Shown here one piece after another: positions 11,104 to 19,197 of a stretch of 64,000 nt of DNA (positions are counted from its first letter, which is position 1; each line of letters starts with the position of its first letter). A model generated the notes under the pieces. It saw nothing but the letters and a program-made list of their open reading frames with translations, did not search any database and had not been told where the DNA came from. Source of the DNA: Haloarchaeobius amylolyticus (GTDB taxonomy: Archaea > Halobacteriota > Halobacteria > Halobacteriales > Natrialbaceae); assembly GCF_026616195.1 (NCBI RefSeq), contig NZ_JANHDH010000001.1, positions 868,001 to 932,000 of the forward strand, given 5' to 3'. The position numbers and the translations under genes were made by a program.

Positions 11104-11928
11104 TCACTGCGACGACCCCGCGGTAGTGTCCTCGGTCACGTCGACACCGTCCATCTCGACCGCGTTGACGACCGCACCGAGCAGCAGGACGACGCCACTG
11201 AAGTAGAGCCAGGTGACGAGCAGCAGGATGCTCGCGACGAGGTTGCCGTCCTCCCCGCTCAGCGAGGCGTATATCTGGAACAGCACCTGCAGGACGGTCC
11301 AGCCGACGGCCGCGACGACCGTCCCGGGCAGCACTGCGCGTGGCTCGAGGTCGACGTCGGGGAACAGGTAGTACATCGGGAAGAACGCGACGACGAGGCC
11401 GACGACCAGCACCAGGGGCACCACGACCCCGACGAACGGGACGAACGAGAAGAACGCGACGACGCTGGTCGCACCGACCATCGCGACGACACCCAGCGTG
11501 AGGGTGACGAGCATCAGGAGGCTCTTCTTCACCTGCCCGACGAAGGACTCCCTCGCGGTGGTCTCGTAGACTTCCGAGAACGCGGTGTCGATGCCCCGGA
11601 ACACCTTGATGGCACCCCAGACGAGCGTGAGGACGCCGATGATGGACGCGCCGACGGTCGACCCGGTGCCCGCGTCGTTCTGCTGTTCCAGCATCACCTC
11701 GATGACGCCGCCGACCGACGGGGAGACGCTGCTGGTCGTGACCTCGACGATGCGCTGTTGCAGCTCGGGGGCCCCGAACACGGAGACGGCGAGGAAGAAG
11801 AACAGGAGCAACGGCACGAGGGAGACGAACGCGCTGTAGGCGATACTGCCGGCGAGGAAGGTCACGTTCTTCTCGCTGAAGACGCGCTTGACCAGTTTCG
11901 CCCGTGCGACGACCGACTGGAGGTCCAT
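11104..11928 (-). CDS. YihY/BrkB-family membrane protein
   Basis: The 274-residue protein begins with an amphipathic helix (ARAKLVKRVFSEKNVTFLAG) and then has about six hydrophobic segments. Family-typical phrases are visible: GSIAYSAFVSLVPLLLFFF after the first helix and VRDLxF-like 'VYETTARESFVGQVKKSL' in the middle. A region of small and aromatic residues follows near the end (ILLLVTWLYFSGVVLLLGA). YihY/BrkB proteins were once called RNase BN in error; their transport role is unsettled. The reverse ATG at 11928 has a TATA-like box around 11954-11959. Confidence 0.85.
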   Translation of the reverse strand: MDLQSVVARAKLVKRVFSEKNVTFLAGSIAYSAFVSLVPLLLFFFLAVSVFGAPELQQRIVEVTTSSVSPSVGGVIEVMLEQQNDAGTGSTVGASIIGVLTLVWGAIKVFRGIDTAFSEVYETTARESFVGQVKKSLLMLVTLTLGVVAMVGATSVVAFFSFVPFVGVVVPLVLVVGLVVAFFPMYYLFPDVDLEPRAVLPGTVVAAVGWTVLQVLFQIYASLSGEDGNLVASILLLVTWLYFSGVVLLLGAVVNAVEMDGVDVTEDTTAGSSQ

Positions 11929-11983
11929 ACGTCACATATGGCGGCCGGCGACCGTAATCAGCCACCCTGACCGTGGGGGCCGG

Positions 11984-12102
11984 GCGTTCAAATACCAGAA
12001 CGGCACCAGTCCCGCCGTGCGCTGATGCCAGCCGCGCGGGGAACACGGCGGGTGTGCGACGACCCTCCGCGCGGGCAGCCCGACCCTCGTCGCCTGTTCG
12101 CC
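11984..12102 (+). ncRNA. Structured repeat, copy A (candidate small RNA)
   Basis: This 119-nt element matches 59453-59567 in four blocks: GCGTTCAA (11984-11991), GTGCGCTGA (12017-12025), GGGTGTGCGAC (12050-12060) and GTCGCCTGTTCGCC (12089-12102). It can fold into two perfect stems, 12011-12019 with 12044-12052 (9 bp) and 12056-12062 with 12087-12093 (7 bp). The second stem is kept in copy B with different bases. An AT-rich box at 11954-11960 is about 26 nt before the 5' edge. Strand is inferred from that box, which also serves as the reverse TATA box of the BrkB-like gene. It may equally be a structured DNA repeat. Confidence 0.5.
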
Positions 12103-12120
12103 CCTCCCGAACCCGACCCG

Positions 12121-12942
12121 TCAGTCCAGCGAGAGGCCGGCGTGCCAGCGGTCGACGCCCGCTTCGGCCTTCTTCTCGTCCATCTTCGCGAGCAGTTTCG
12201 TCGCCAGCGACGCACACTCGGAGGCCCGGGACTCACCCTCGGTCCGGAACTCGCCGGTGACCCGGTTCGCGTACACCGAGCAGACCGCCCCGGCGCGCAG
12301 GCCGTAGACGTTCGCGATTGTCATGATGCCGGCGGCCTCCATCTCGATGTTCTTGACGTTCGCCTCCTTGAGGTTCTCGACCAGTTCCTCGCCGCCGGCG
12401 GCCATGAAGTCCTGGAACCCGGGACGGCCCTGTCCGGCGTAGAAGGAGTCCGCGGACATCGTGATGCCGGTGTGGTAGTCGTAGCCGAGGCGCTCTGCGG
12501 CCGCGATGAGCGCGCTCACGACCTCGAAGTCGGCGGTCGCGGGGTAGTCCTCACGGACGTACTCCTTGCTCGTCCCCTCCTGGCGGACCCCGCCGGTCGT
12601 GATGACGAGGTCGCCGACGTCCATCTCGGGCTGGATGGCACCGCAGGAGCCGACGCGGATGAACGTGTCCACGCCGACGCGAGCCAGTTCTTCGACCGCG
12701 ATGGCCGCAGACGGCGAGCCGATACCCGTCGAGGTGACCGAGATGGGGACGCCGTCGTACGTCCCGGTCGCGGTCCGGTACTCGCGGTGGTAGGCTCGCT
12801 CCTCGTGGTCGTCCCAGAACTCGGTGATCTTCTCGACACGCTCCGGGTTGCCCGGGAGGAGGACCGTATCGGCGACGTCCTCGGGGCCGACCTCGATGTG
12901 GTACTGCTCGTCGGCGTTGGGGTCTTCGCTGGGTTGAGTCAT
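12121..12942 (-). CDS. udp: Uridine/nucleoside phosphorylase
   Basis: This 273-residue PNP/UDP-family enzyme splits uridine (and related nucleosides) with phosphate to base and ribose 1-phosphate. Visible motifs are LLPGNPERVEKITEFWDD at the N-terminus (phosphate loop), RVGSCGAIQPEMDVGDLVI (phosphate-binding), and NIEMEAAGIMTIANVYG (ribose-binding Glu-Met-Glu). It starts 50 nt after the cytidine deaminase stop and has its own TATA-like box (reverse of 12966-12973). With the deaminase and the BmpA importer upstream on the same strand, the context points to nucleoside salvage or catabolism. Confidence 0.9.
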   Translation of the reverse strand: MTQPSEDPNADEQYHIEVGPEDVADTVLLPGNPERVEKITEFWDDHEERAYHREYRTATGTYDGVPISVTSTGIGSPSAAIAVEELARVGVDTFIRVGSCGAIQPEMDVGDLVITTGGVRQEGTSKEYVREDYPATADFEVVSALIAAAERLGYDYHTGITMSADSFYAGQGRPGFQDFMAAGGEELVENLKEANVKNIEMEAAGIMTIANVYGLRAGAVCSVYANRVTGEFRTEGESRASECASLATKLLAKMDEKKAEAGVDRWHAGLSLD

Positions 12943-12991
12943 GGAACCGCGTTACGCCGGCAGGAAAATAGGTCTGTTCACTCGTGGTCGC

Positions 12992-13396
12992 TCACCCGTC
13001 GTCCCGGGCGACCATCTCCGCCGTGATGGTGTCCGGGAGCAACTCGCCGAGTTCGTAGGCCGCATAGCCGTCCTCGGCGTCACAGAGCACGACGAAGTCG
13101 TCGTCGCAGAACTCCGCGAGCGTCTGCCGGCACATCCCACAGGGGGTCACGCCGTCGCGCTTGCCCGAGGCGACCGCGAGTTTCGTGAACTCGGTGTGCC
13201 CCTCCTTGATGGCGTGGGAGATGGCCACCTCCTCGGCGTGCAGGCTGTTCGAGTAGTTCGCGTTCTCGATGTTGCAGCCGGTGTAGACGGTGCCGTCGGC
13301 GGTCTCGATGGCAGCGCCGACCGTGTACTCCGAGTAGGGGGCGTACGCCTGCTCGAGCATGTCGCGGGCGGCGCCGATGAGGGCGTCGTCGTCCAT
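12992..13396 (-). CDS. cdd: Cytidine deaminase
   Basis: This zinc enzyme deaminates cytidine and deoxycytidine to uridine forms. The 134-residue protein has the family signature: SLHAEEVAI (Zn-binding Cys/His replaced as in tetrameric CDAs, plus catalytic Glu) and PCGMCRQTLAEF (two zinc cysteines). The substrate-contact motif YTGCNIENANYSNS is also present. The frame extends nine residues upstream to 13423, but the ATG at 13396 matches the usual N-terminus (DDDALIGAARDMLEQAYAPY). Its product uridine would feed the phosphorylase encoded next. Confidence 0.95.
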   Translation of the reverse strand: MDDDALIGAARDMLEQAYAPYSEYTVGAAIETADGTVYTGCNIENANYSNSLHAEEVAISHAIKEGHTEFTKLAVASGKRDGVTPCGMCRQTLAEFCDDDFVVLCDAEDGYAAYELGELLPDTITAEMVARDDG

Positions 13397-13522
13397 GCCA
13401 CCTCGTAGGCGGACCGCTCCCAAGTACCCACCGAGACTCGACGACCGGCACCAGCCTCAGCTATCTGGACCGTCCGCCACGCTGAATATCGACTCTTGTT
13501 CGCGGGTCGCGTACTGTCTGGT

Positions 13523-13741
13523 ATGCTACGAACCGTCCTCCTCCTGTTCGGCCTGCTCGAGTTCCTGTTCCCGAAACAGGTCATCGACTTCATGACGAAG
13601 CGTGCCTACACGACGCCCGAGGAGTTCGAGGTCAAGCCGTGGGTCCTCACGGTGGCACGGGTGGAGGGACTCGTGTTCGTCCTGCTGGCGCTCAAAGGGA
13701 AGCGCTGTCGGTCGAAGTCGGCGAACGAAACGGAAGCGTAG
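13523..13741 (+). CDS. Small membrane-associated protein, function unknown
   Basis: The 72-residue product starts MLRTVLLLFGLLEFLFPKQV, which resembles a single N-terminal hydrophobic helix. A polar middle (DFMTKRAYTTPEEFEVK) is followed by a second hydrophobic stretch (ARVEGLVFVLLAL) and a basic tail. It is the only plus-strand gene inside the nucleoside block and overlaps nothing. The ATG is favoured over an in-frame TTG nine codons earlier. I recognise no family. Confidence 0.55.
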   Translation: MLRTVLLLFGLLEFLFPKQVIDFMTKRAYTTPEEFEVKPWVLTVARVEGLVFVLLALKGKRCRSKSANETEA

Positions 13742-13758
13742 TCGGGGAGTCCCCCGGG

Positions 13759-14928
13759 TCAGTCCTCGTTCGAGTCGTAGTGCTCGCCGGCGGCCGCAGG
13801 CGTGCGGGTCTTCCCGACCAGCACGAGCACGATGACGACGACCACGTACGGGAGCATGAGGAAGATCTCCGTCGGGATGTCGATCTGGACCCCCTGCAGG
13901 CGCAGCTGGATGGCCTGCAGGCTGGAGAACAGGTACGACGCCCCGAACGCCCCGATGGGGTTGTAGTTCCCGAACAGATAGGCGGCGATGGCGATGAAGC
14001 CACGGCCGTCGACCATGGTCTGGCCGGCGCCGGAGAACTGCCCGATGTTCCCGATCGAGAGCGCGGTGCCGCCGATACCGGCGAAGATGCCCGAGAGCAC
14101 CACTGCGGCGTAGCGGACGCGGTGGACGTTCACGCCCACCGTGTCGAGCGCCTTCGGGTTCTCACCGCTGGCGCGGACCCAGTAGCCGAAGCTCGTCCGG
14201 TTCATGACGTACCACGACCCGGGGACCGCGATGAGCATCATGAACACCATCGGGCTCGCATCGAAGAAGATGGGCCCGAGGAACGGGATGTCCGACAGCA
14301 GCGGGATCGACCAGTTGCCGACCGTCCCGACCTGGGGGGTCGAGGGACGGTCGTAGAACACCTTCGCGGCGAAGGGTGCGAGCCCGAGCGCCACGAGCCA
14401 GACCGCGAGCCCGGCGATGATCTGGTCGGCCTCGAACTCGATGCAGATGACCGCGAACAGCAGTGCGAACAGCACGCTGGTCAGGACACCCGCGAGGAAG
14501 CCGACCCAGATGTTCGGGATGAGCACCTGGTAGCCGGGGTCGAGGTGGTAGACGGTGCTCCCGACGTCGAGGTGGATGACCGGCGGGAGGCCGGTCGCGC
14601 CACCGGCGCCGAGGCGGTCGGTGACGAGGACGCTCACGAACGCGGAGACGATGAGCAGCCCCTCCAGCCCGATGTTGATGACGCCGCTCTTCTCGGCGTA
14701 GATGCCGCCGACCGCGGTCAGCGCGATGGGCACCGCGAGTCGCAGCGACGACTCGATGGTGCTCTGGCTGACCGCCGTCGAGAGGATCTTCCCCGCCGTC
14801 GACTCGGGGGCGACGAGCCCCCACAGCGAGAACACGGCGATGAAGACGGCCGTCGTGTAGGCGGCCAGCCGGCGTCCGCCGACCTCGTCGATGGTGTCGG
14901 TGATGGTCTCGGTCATCGTCTCAGCCAT
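13759..14928 (-). CDS. BmpA-type nucleoside ABC transporter, permease 2
   Basis: This 389-residue integral membrane protein of the BPD_transp_2 family (YufQ/NupC-like second permease) has many hydrophobic segments. The segment GIYAEKSGVINIGLEGLLI carries the EKSGVxNIGxEG motif typical of the second permease of purine-nucleoside/BMP importers. A second conserved piece, GRGFIAIAAYLFGNYNP, precedes the C-terminus. The ATG at 14928 overlaps the upstream permease stop by 8 nt and is preceded by a GGAGGTGAGG Shine-Dalgarno-like sequence. This makes it a better start than 14973 and shows operon translation. Confidence 0.88.
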   Translation of the reverse strand: MAETMTETITDTIDEVGGRRLAAYTTAVFIAVFSLWGLVAPESTAGKILSTAVSQSTIESSLRLAVPIALTAVGGIYAEKSGVINIGLEGLLIVSAFVSVLVTDRLGAGGATGLPPVIHLDVGSTVYHLDPGYQVLIPNIWVGFLAGVLTSVLFALLFAVICIEFEADQIIAGLAVWLVALGLAPFAAKVFYDRPSTPQVGTVGNWSIPLLSDIPFLGPIFFDASPMVFMMLIAVPGSWYVMNRTSFGYWVRASGENPKALDTVGVNVHRVRYAAVVLSGIFAGIGGTALSIGNIGQFSGAGQTMVDGRGFIAIAAYLFGNYNPIGAFGASYLFSSLQAIQLRLQGVQIDIPTEIFLMLPYVVVVIVLVLVGKTRTPAAAGEHYDSNED

Positions 14929-16213
14929 CGTCCTCACCTCCGTCGGTCGCGACGGCAGCCTGGTCGTCGCCACCGCCCAGTTGCGGGAAGCGACGCCCGA
15001 GCATGCGGAAGAACTCCGGCATCGCGACGAACAGGATGATGAGTCCGGAGAGGACCGCGGTCAGCTCCGGCGGCACGTCGGTCTCGAAGTTGAGCGCGTT
15101 ACCACCGCTCTTGAGGACGCCGAACAGCAGCGAACTGAAGATGACGCCGATGGGGTTGTTCCCGGCGAGCACCGAGACGGTGATGCCGTCGAAGCCGAGC
15201 GACGGGACCGAACTCAGGAACCGGCCGGTCGAGGTGAGCACCCACGCCGCGCCGCCGATGCCGCCGAGGGCGCCCGAGAGCGCCATGCTCGCGACCATCG
15301 TCCGTTCGGCGTCGACGCCGCCGTAGGTCGCGGCCTCCGGCTGGAGCCCGCTCGTCCGGACGTCGAACCCGAAGGAGGTCTGCCAGAGCAGGACGTAGAC
15401 GCCGCCGGCGAGTGCCAGCGCGAGGATGAACACCAGCAGCGAGAAGGTCCCCTCGGTGAACCCGAACGGGAGGCTCGGGAACAGCGCGTTCGTCGGCACC
15501 GACCGCGTCTGCGTGATGCCGGCGCCGGGGTCCTGGAAGAACTCCTTCGTGAGGAGGGTCGCGAGGTACAGCGCGACGAAGTTCAGCATGATGGTCGTGA
15601 TGACCTCGTTGGCCTCCGCGTACGCCTTCAGCGCACCGGGGATGGCACCCCAGATGCCGCCGAAGATGGCACCCGTGACGAGTGCGAGCGGGACGAGGAC
15701 GACCGTCCCGGCGATGCCGCCGGGGACGACGTTCCCCGCGGCGATGAGGACCACCGCCGAGGCGAGTGCGCCGAGGACGAGCTGGCCCTGGGTCCCGATG
15801 TTGAACATGCCGGCGCGGAACGCGACGGCCACCGAGAGCCCGGTGAACAGCAGCAGGGTGGCTCGCTGGAGGAGGACCTCCATCGAGAAGTTCGTCGCGG
15901 ACCAGCCCTGCTCCCAGGGGAAGCCACCGATGGCGCCGATGAACAGTTTCCCGTACACCGCGATGGGGTCGTAGCAGGCGGTCGCCCCGAACAGCGAGAT
16001 GGTCCCGTCGAACAGGAGTATCTCGAAGGCACCGGGGAGCGGAATCGCGAGGTGGAACTGCGTCGGCTGGCCACAGGACGCGGCGAGCCCGGAGAAGAAC
16101 ACGAGGAAGCCACCGACCACGATGGACAGCGCCAGCGCGGCCACGCTGATGAACAGTCGTTCCGTGCCGGAGTGGTTCGTGAACCGGTCGACGAGGTCCG
16201 ACAGCCGGCTCAT
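14921..16213 (-). CDS. BmpA-type nucleoside ABC transporter, permease 1
   Basis: A 430-residue BPD_transp_2 permease, the YufP-type partner of the gene that overlaps it by 8 nt. About ten hydrophobic segments are visible, with family-typical pieces FRAGMFNIGTQGQLVLGA and ANEVITTIMLNFVALYLATLL. Together the two permeases form the channel for the solute presented by the lipoprotein encoded at 17802. Its ATG overlaps the ATPase gene stop by 4 nt (ATGA type), so ATPase, permease 1 and permease 2 are translationally coupled. Confidence 0.9.
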   Translation of the reverse strand: MSRLSDLVDRFTNHSGTERLFISVAALALSIVVGGFLVFFSGLAASCGQPTQFHLAIPLPGAFEILLFDGTISLFGATACYDPIAVYGKLFIGAIGGFPWEQGWSATNFSMEVLLQRATLLLFTGLSVAVAFRAGMFNIGTQGQLVLGALASAVVLIAAGNVVPGGIAGTVVLVPLALVTGAIFGGIWGAIPGALKAYAEANEVITTIMLNFVALYLATLLTKEFFQDPGAGITQTRSVPTNALFPSLPFGFTEGTFSLLVFILALALAGGVYVLLWQTSFGFDVRTSGLQPEAATYGGVDAERTMVASMALSGALGGIGGAAWVLTSTGRFLSSVPSLGFDGITVSVLAGNNPIGVIFSSLLFGVLKSGGNALNFETDVPPELTAVLSGLIILFVAMPEFFRMLGRRFPQLGGGDDQAAVATDGGEDDG

Positions 16214-17760
16214 CGTACCCCCTCGGTGCGGACCGTCTCGAGTCCGTCCGGTTGCTCACCGGCCATCAGCAGGCCGATGTCCTCTTCTGTCGCTTCGTCC
16301 GGGTCGACGACGTCCATGATCTCTCCTTCGTACATCACACCGAGTCGGTCCGAGAGCTGGCGTACCTCGTCGAGCTTCGACGAGACCAGCAGGATGGCCC
16401 GGCCCTGCTTGCGGAGTTCGAGGATCTGCTCGTGGATGAACTCCGTCGAGCCGATGTCGACCCCACGCGTCGGGTGGGTGGCGACGACGACCTGCGGGTC
16501 GCGGGCGAACTCGCGGCCGACGATGAACTTCTGCTGGTTCCCGCCGGAGAGCGAGTGTGCTTCGGCGTCCGGGTTCGGCGGGCGGACGTCGTACGTCTCG
16601 ATGATGTCCTCGGCGTGCTCGCGGGTTCTGTCCCAGTCGATGCGCCCGTTCTCCGCGTAGGGCGCGCTGTGCTGGCTCCCGAGCAGGCCGTTCTCGACGA
16701 GGTCGAAGTCCATCACGAGACCGCGCTCGTGGCGGTCCTCGGGGATGTACGCCATCCCGTCGTCGATGCGGTCGCGCCGGGACTTCTCGGTGATGTCCTC
16801 GCCCTCGACCGAGATGGTCCCCGCCGCGGGGAACCGGAGGCCGGTGATGGCCTCGACGAGCTGGGCCTGTCCGTTGCCGTCGACGCCCGCGATGCCGAAT
16901 ATCTCGCCTTCGCGGATCTGGAAGGATACGTCGCTGACCTCGTCGATGCCGTCGTCGTTGGTGACGGTGACGTTCTGCACGTCGAGGCTGGTCGCGCCCG
17001 GTTCCTGGGCCGGCGCGTCGACCTCGAGGAGGACCTCGCGGCCGACCATCTTCTCGGCGAGTTCCTCGCGGGTGACGCCGTCGGCCGGTATCGTCCCGAT
17101 GGTCTTCCCGTCGCGGAGGACGGTGATCTCGTCGGCGGAGTGCATCGCCTCGCCGAGCTTGTGCGTGATGAAGATGACCGTCTTCCCCTGGTCGGTCAGC
17201 TCGTCGATGACCGCGAAGAGGTCCTCGACCTCCTGTGGCGTCAGCACCGCCGTCGGCTCGTCGAGGATGAGCACCTCCGCACCGCGGTACAGCGCCTTCA
17301 GGATCTCGACGCGTTGCTGGACGCCGACGCTGACGTCCTCGACGGTCGCGGTCGGGTCCACGTCGAAGCCGTAGCGCTGGCTCAACTCGCGGACCTCCCG
17401 GCGGGCGCGTTCCTTGTCGACGACGAGGTCGAAGTACTTGCGCGGCTCGTTGCCGAGGACGATGTTCTCGGTGACGGTCATCGGGTCGACCAGCATGAAG
17501 TGCTGGTGAATCATCCCGATGCCGGCGTCGATGGCATCCCGCGGCGAATCGAAGTCGCGCCGCTCGCCGTCGACGTAGATATCACCCTCGTTCGGTTCCA
17601 ACAGCCCGTAGAGGACGTTCATCAGCGTGGTCTTCCCCGCACCGTTCTCGCCGAGGAGGGCGTGGACGCTGCCCTTCTCGACGGTGAGGTTCACGTCGTC
17701 GTTGGCGACGACACCGGGGAACCGCTTGGTGATGCCCTCGAGGCGGATCGCGTCACTCAT
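16210..17760 (-). CDS. BmpA-type nucleoside ABC transporter, double ATPase subunit
   Basis: This 516-residue protein has two fused ABC domains, as in sugar (RbsA-like) and nucleoside (YufO-like) importers. The first half has Walker A GENGAGKTT, a weakened signature (VSVGVQQR) and Walker B VLILDEPTAVLTPQE. The second half has a degenerate Walker A (GVDGNGQAQL) and a canonical signature LSGGNQQKFIVGRE, so only one of the two ATP sites is composite-competent in the usual way. The ATG is 41 nt after the lipoprotein stop, in the same operon. It energises uptake of the nucleoside delivered by the BMP lipoprotein. Confidence 0.92.
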   Translation of the reverse strand: MSDAIRLEGITKRFPGVVANDDVNLTVEKGSVHALLGENGAGKTTLMNVLYGLLEPNEGDIYVDGERRDFDSPRDAIDAGIGMIHQHFMLVDPMTVTENIVLGNEPRKYFDLVVDKERARREVRELSQRYGFDVDPTATVEDVSVGVQQRVEILKALYRGAEVLILDEPTAVLTPQEVEDLFAVIDELTDQGKTVIFITHKLGEAMHSADEITVLRDGKTIGTIPADGVTREELAEKMVGREVLLEVDAPAQEPGATSLDVQNVTVTNDDGIDEVSDVSFQIREGEIFGIAGVDGNGQAQLVEAITGLRFPAAGTISVEGEDITEKSRRDRIDDGMAYIPEDRHERGLVMDFDLVENGLLGSQHSAPYAENGRIDWDRTREHAEDIIETYDVRPPNPDAEAHSLSGGNQQKFIVGREFARDPQVVVATHPTRGVDIGSTEFIHEQILELRKQGRAILLVSSKLDEVRQLSDRLGVMYEGEIMDVVDPDEATEEDIGLLMAGEQPDGLETVRTEGVR

Positions 17761-17801
17761 CTCTTATCCCCCCGCTCGTGGCCCATTGTGGCACCACCTA
17801 T

Positions 17802-18944
17802 CTACGGCTTGGACGGGACGGAGATCTCTCCGTTGATGATGGCCTCGCGGGACTTCGACACTTTGTCCTTGACGGACTGCGGGATCTCGGAGCCGAGCGT
17901 CTGGCCGTAGACGCACTCGACACCGTTGCGCTCGAGACCGAGCGTGACGACGTTGCCACCCTTGAAGTTGCCGTTGACCTCGGACTCGATGGCCTCGAAG
18001 ACGGCCGTGTTCACGCGCTTGACCATGCTCGCGAGGATGTACTCCTTGAAGTCCGGGTCGCTCTTGGACTGGTCGGCGTCGACGCCGATGGCGAACTTGC
18101 CCTTCTCCTTGGCGGCCTGGAAGACGCCGAGGCCGGTCGCACCGGAGGCGTGGTAGACGATGTCCGCGCCGGAGTCGTACATCGAGGCGGCTGCCTCCTT
18201 CCCGGCGGTCGGGTCGTTGAACGAGCCGACGTAGGAGGACTGCACGTCGATGTCCTCGTTGGCGTACTTCGCACCGGCCTCGAAGCCGGCCTGGAACTTC
18301 TCGATGAGGGGCGCCTTCACGCCGCCGACGAAGCCGAGCGTCGTGGAGTCACCGCTCGTCTCCGCCTTCGCGGTCGAGAACTGCTGGGACGTGAGTAGGC
18401 CGGCGAGGTGGCCGACCTGGAACGAGCCCTCGTGCTCCTTGAAGACGTAGTTCGCGACGTTGTCCGCCTCGACGACGGAGTCGACCAGCATGAAGTGCTG
18501 GTCGGAGTAGCGGCTCGCGTTCTCCTTCAGGGCGTCCGTCTGGGCGAACCCGATACAGCAGACGAGGTCGTAGTTCGGGTCGGTCGACTGGGCGAACTGG
18601 CGCTGTGCGGGCTTGAAGTCGGAGTTGGTCTCCGGCTGGGCCTGGCTGAACGAGATGCCGAGTTCGTCCTTGGCTTCCTGAGCGCCGCGCTGGGCCATGT
18701 CGTTGAACGACTTGTCGCCGAGGCCACCGGTCGCGTACACCATCCCGATGTTTGCAGCCATCTCGCCACCCGAGGTGGTCTGTTCGGTCTGGGTCTCGGT
18801 CCCGTCGCCACCCGACTCGTCGGTGGAGCCTTCAGTGGTCGTCTCGGTCGAACCAGAATCGTCTGTGCTGCTGATACATCCTGCCAGAGCGATGGTGCCT
18901 GCCACACCAGCACTCTTCAGAAACGTTCGTCTGTCACCCTTCAT
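17802..18944 (-). CDS. BMP-family (BmpA/Med) nucleoside-binding lipoprotein
   Basis: This is the substrate-binding protein of the importer, 380 residues. The N-terminus RRTFLKSAGVAGTIALAGC is a twin-arginine signal ending in a lipobox Cys; a Thr/Ser/Glu-rich linker follows. The BMP core includes IGMVYATGGLGDKSFNDMA, where the DKSFND motif is diagnostic, and later YHASGATGLGVFQAAKEKG. Longer starts exist at 18959 and 19046. I choose 18944 because the TATA box (reverse of 18971-18979) would place the transcript start about 5 nt before it. First gene of the operon ending at 13759. Confidence 0.92.
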   Translation of the reverse strand: MKGDRRTFLKSAGVAGTIALAGCISSTDDSGSTETTTEGSTDESGGDGTETQTEQTTSGGEMAANIGMVYATGGLGDKSFNDMAQRGAQEAKDELGISFSQAQPETNSDFKPAQRQFAQSTDPNYDLVCCIGFAQTDALKENASRYSDQHFMLVDSVVEADNVANYVFKEHEGSFQVGHLAGLLTSQQFSTAKAETSGDSTTLGFVGGVKAPLIEKFQAGFEAGAKYANEDIDVQSSYVGSFNDPTAGKEAAASMYDSGADIVYHASGATGLGVFQAAKEKGKFAIGVDADQSKSDPDFKEYILASMVKRVNTAVFEAIESEVNGNFKGGNVVTLGLERNGVECVYGQTLGSEIPQSVKDKVSKSREAIINGEISVPSKP

Positions 18945-18970
18945 ATGTCGTTGTACCATGAACGACCGTG

Positions 18971-18979
18971 ATTTAAACC
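18971..18979 (-). promoter_or_regulatory. TATA box of the nucleoside importer operon
   Basis: On the reverse strand this reads as a TTTAAAT-type box, centred 31 nt before the ATG at 18944. More AT-rich boxes lie upstream (around 19016-19024 and 19071-19079), so additional or regulated promoters are possible. Confidence 0.6.
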
Positions 18980-19145
18980 CGTCGGACCGCCCTCGAAGCG
19001 GCAGCCCACCGTGAGTAATATTTTCGCCCGAACGGTACGAAACCAAACCGGTCGTACGGAATCCACCGCGGAAATATATACGGACGACGAGGTTGACTGT
19101 GCAAGGTGTCGACGCGCACGGCCGGGTCGTGGGACCTGTCGACTG

Positions 19146-19162
19146 CCGGGGAGGGTCCCCGG
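19146..19162 (-). terminator. GC-rich hairpin 3' of the phosphomutase gene
   Basis: CCGGGGA and TCCCCGG flank GGG, a perfect 7-bp hairpin 36 nt beyond the stop of the minus-strand phosphomutase. No T tract follows, so a terminator role is only a guess. Confidence 0.35.
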
Positions 19163-19197
19163 TATCCGGGTGGAGAATCCCGTGGTGGGAGACGACG

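Noticed and set aside
12001-12120. Protein fragment encoded in the structured repeat
   Set aside because: Arg/Pro-rich frames through both copies differ in frame and sequence while the stems are kept, so structure rather than coding explains the conservation better.
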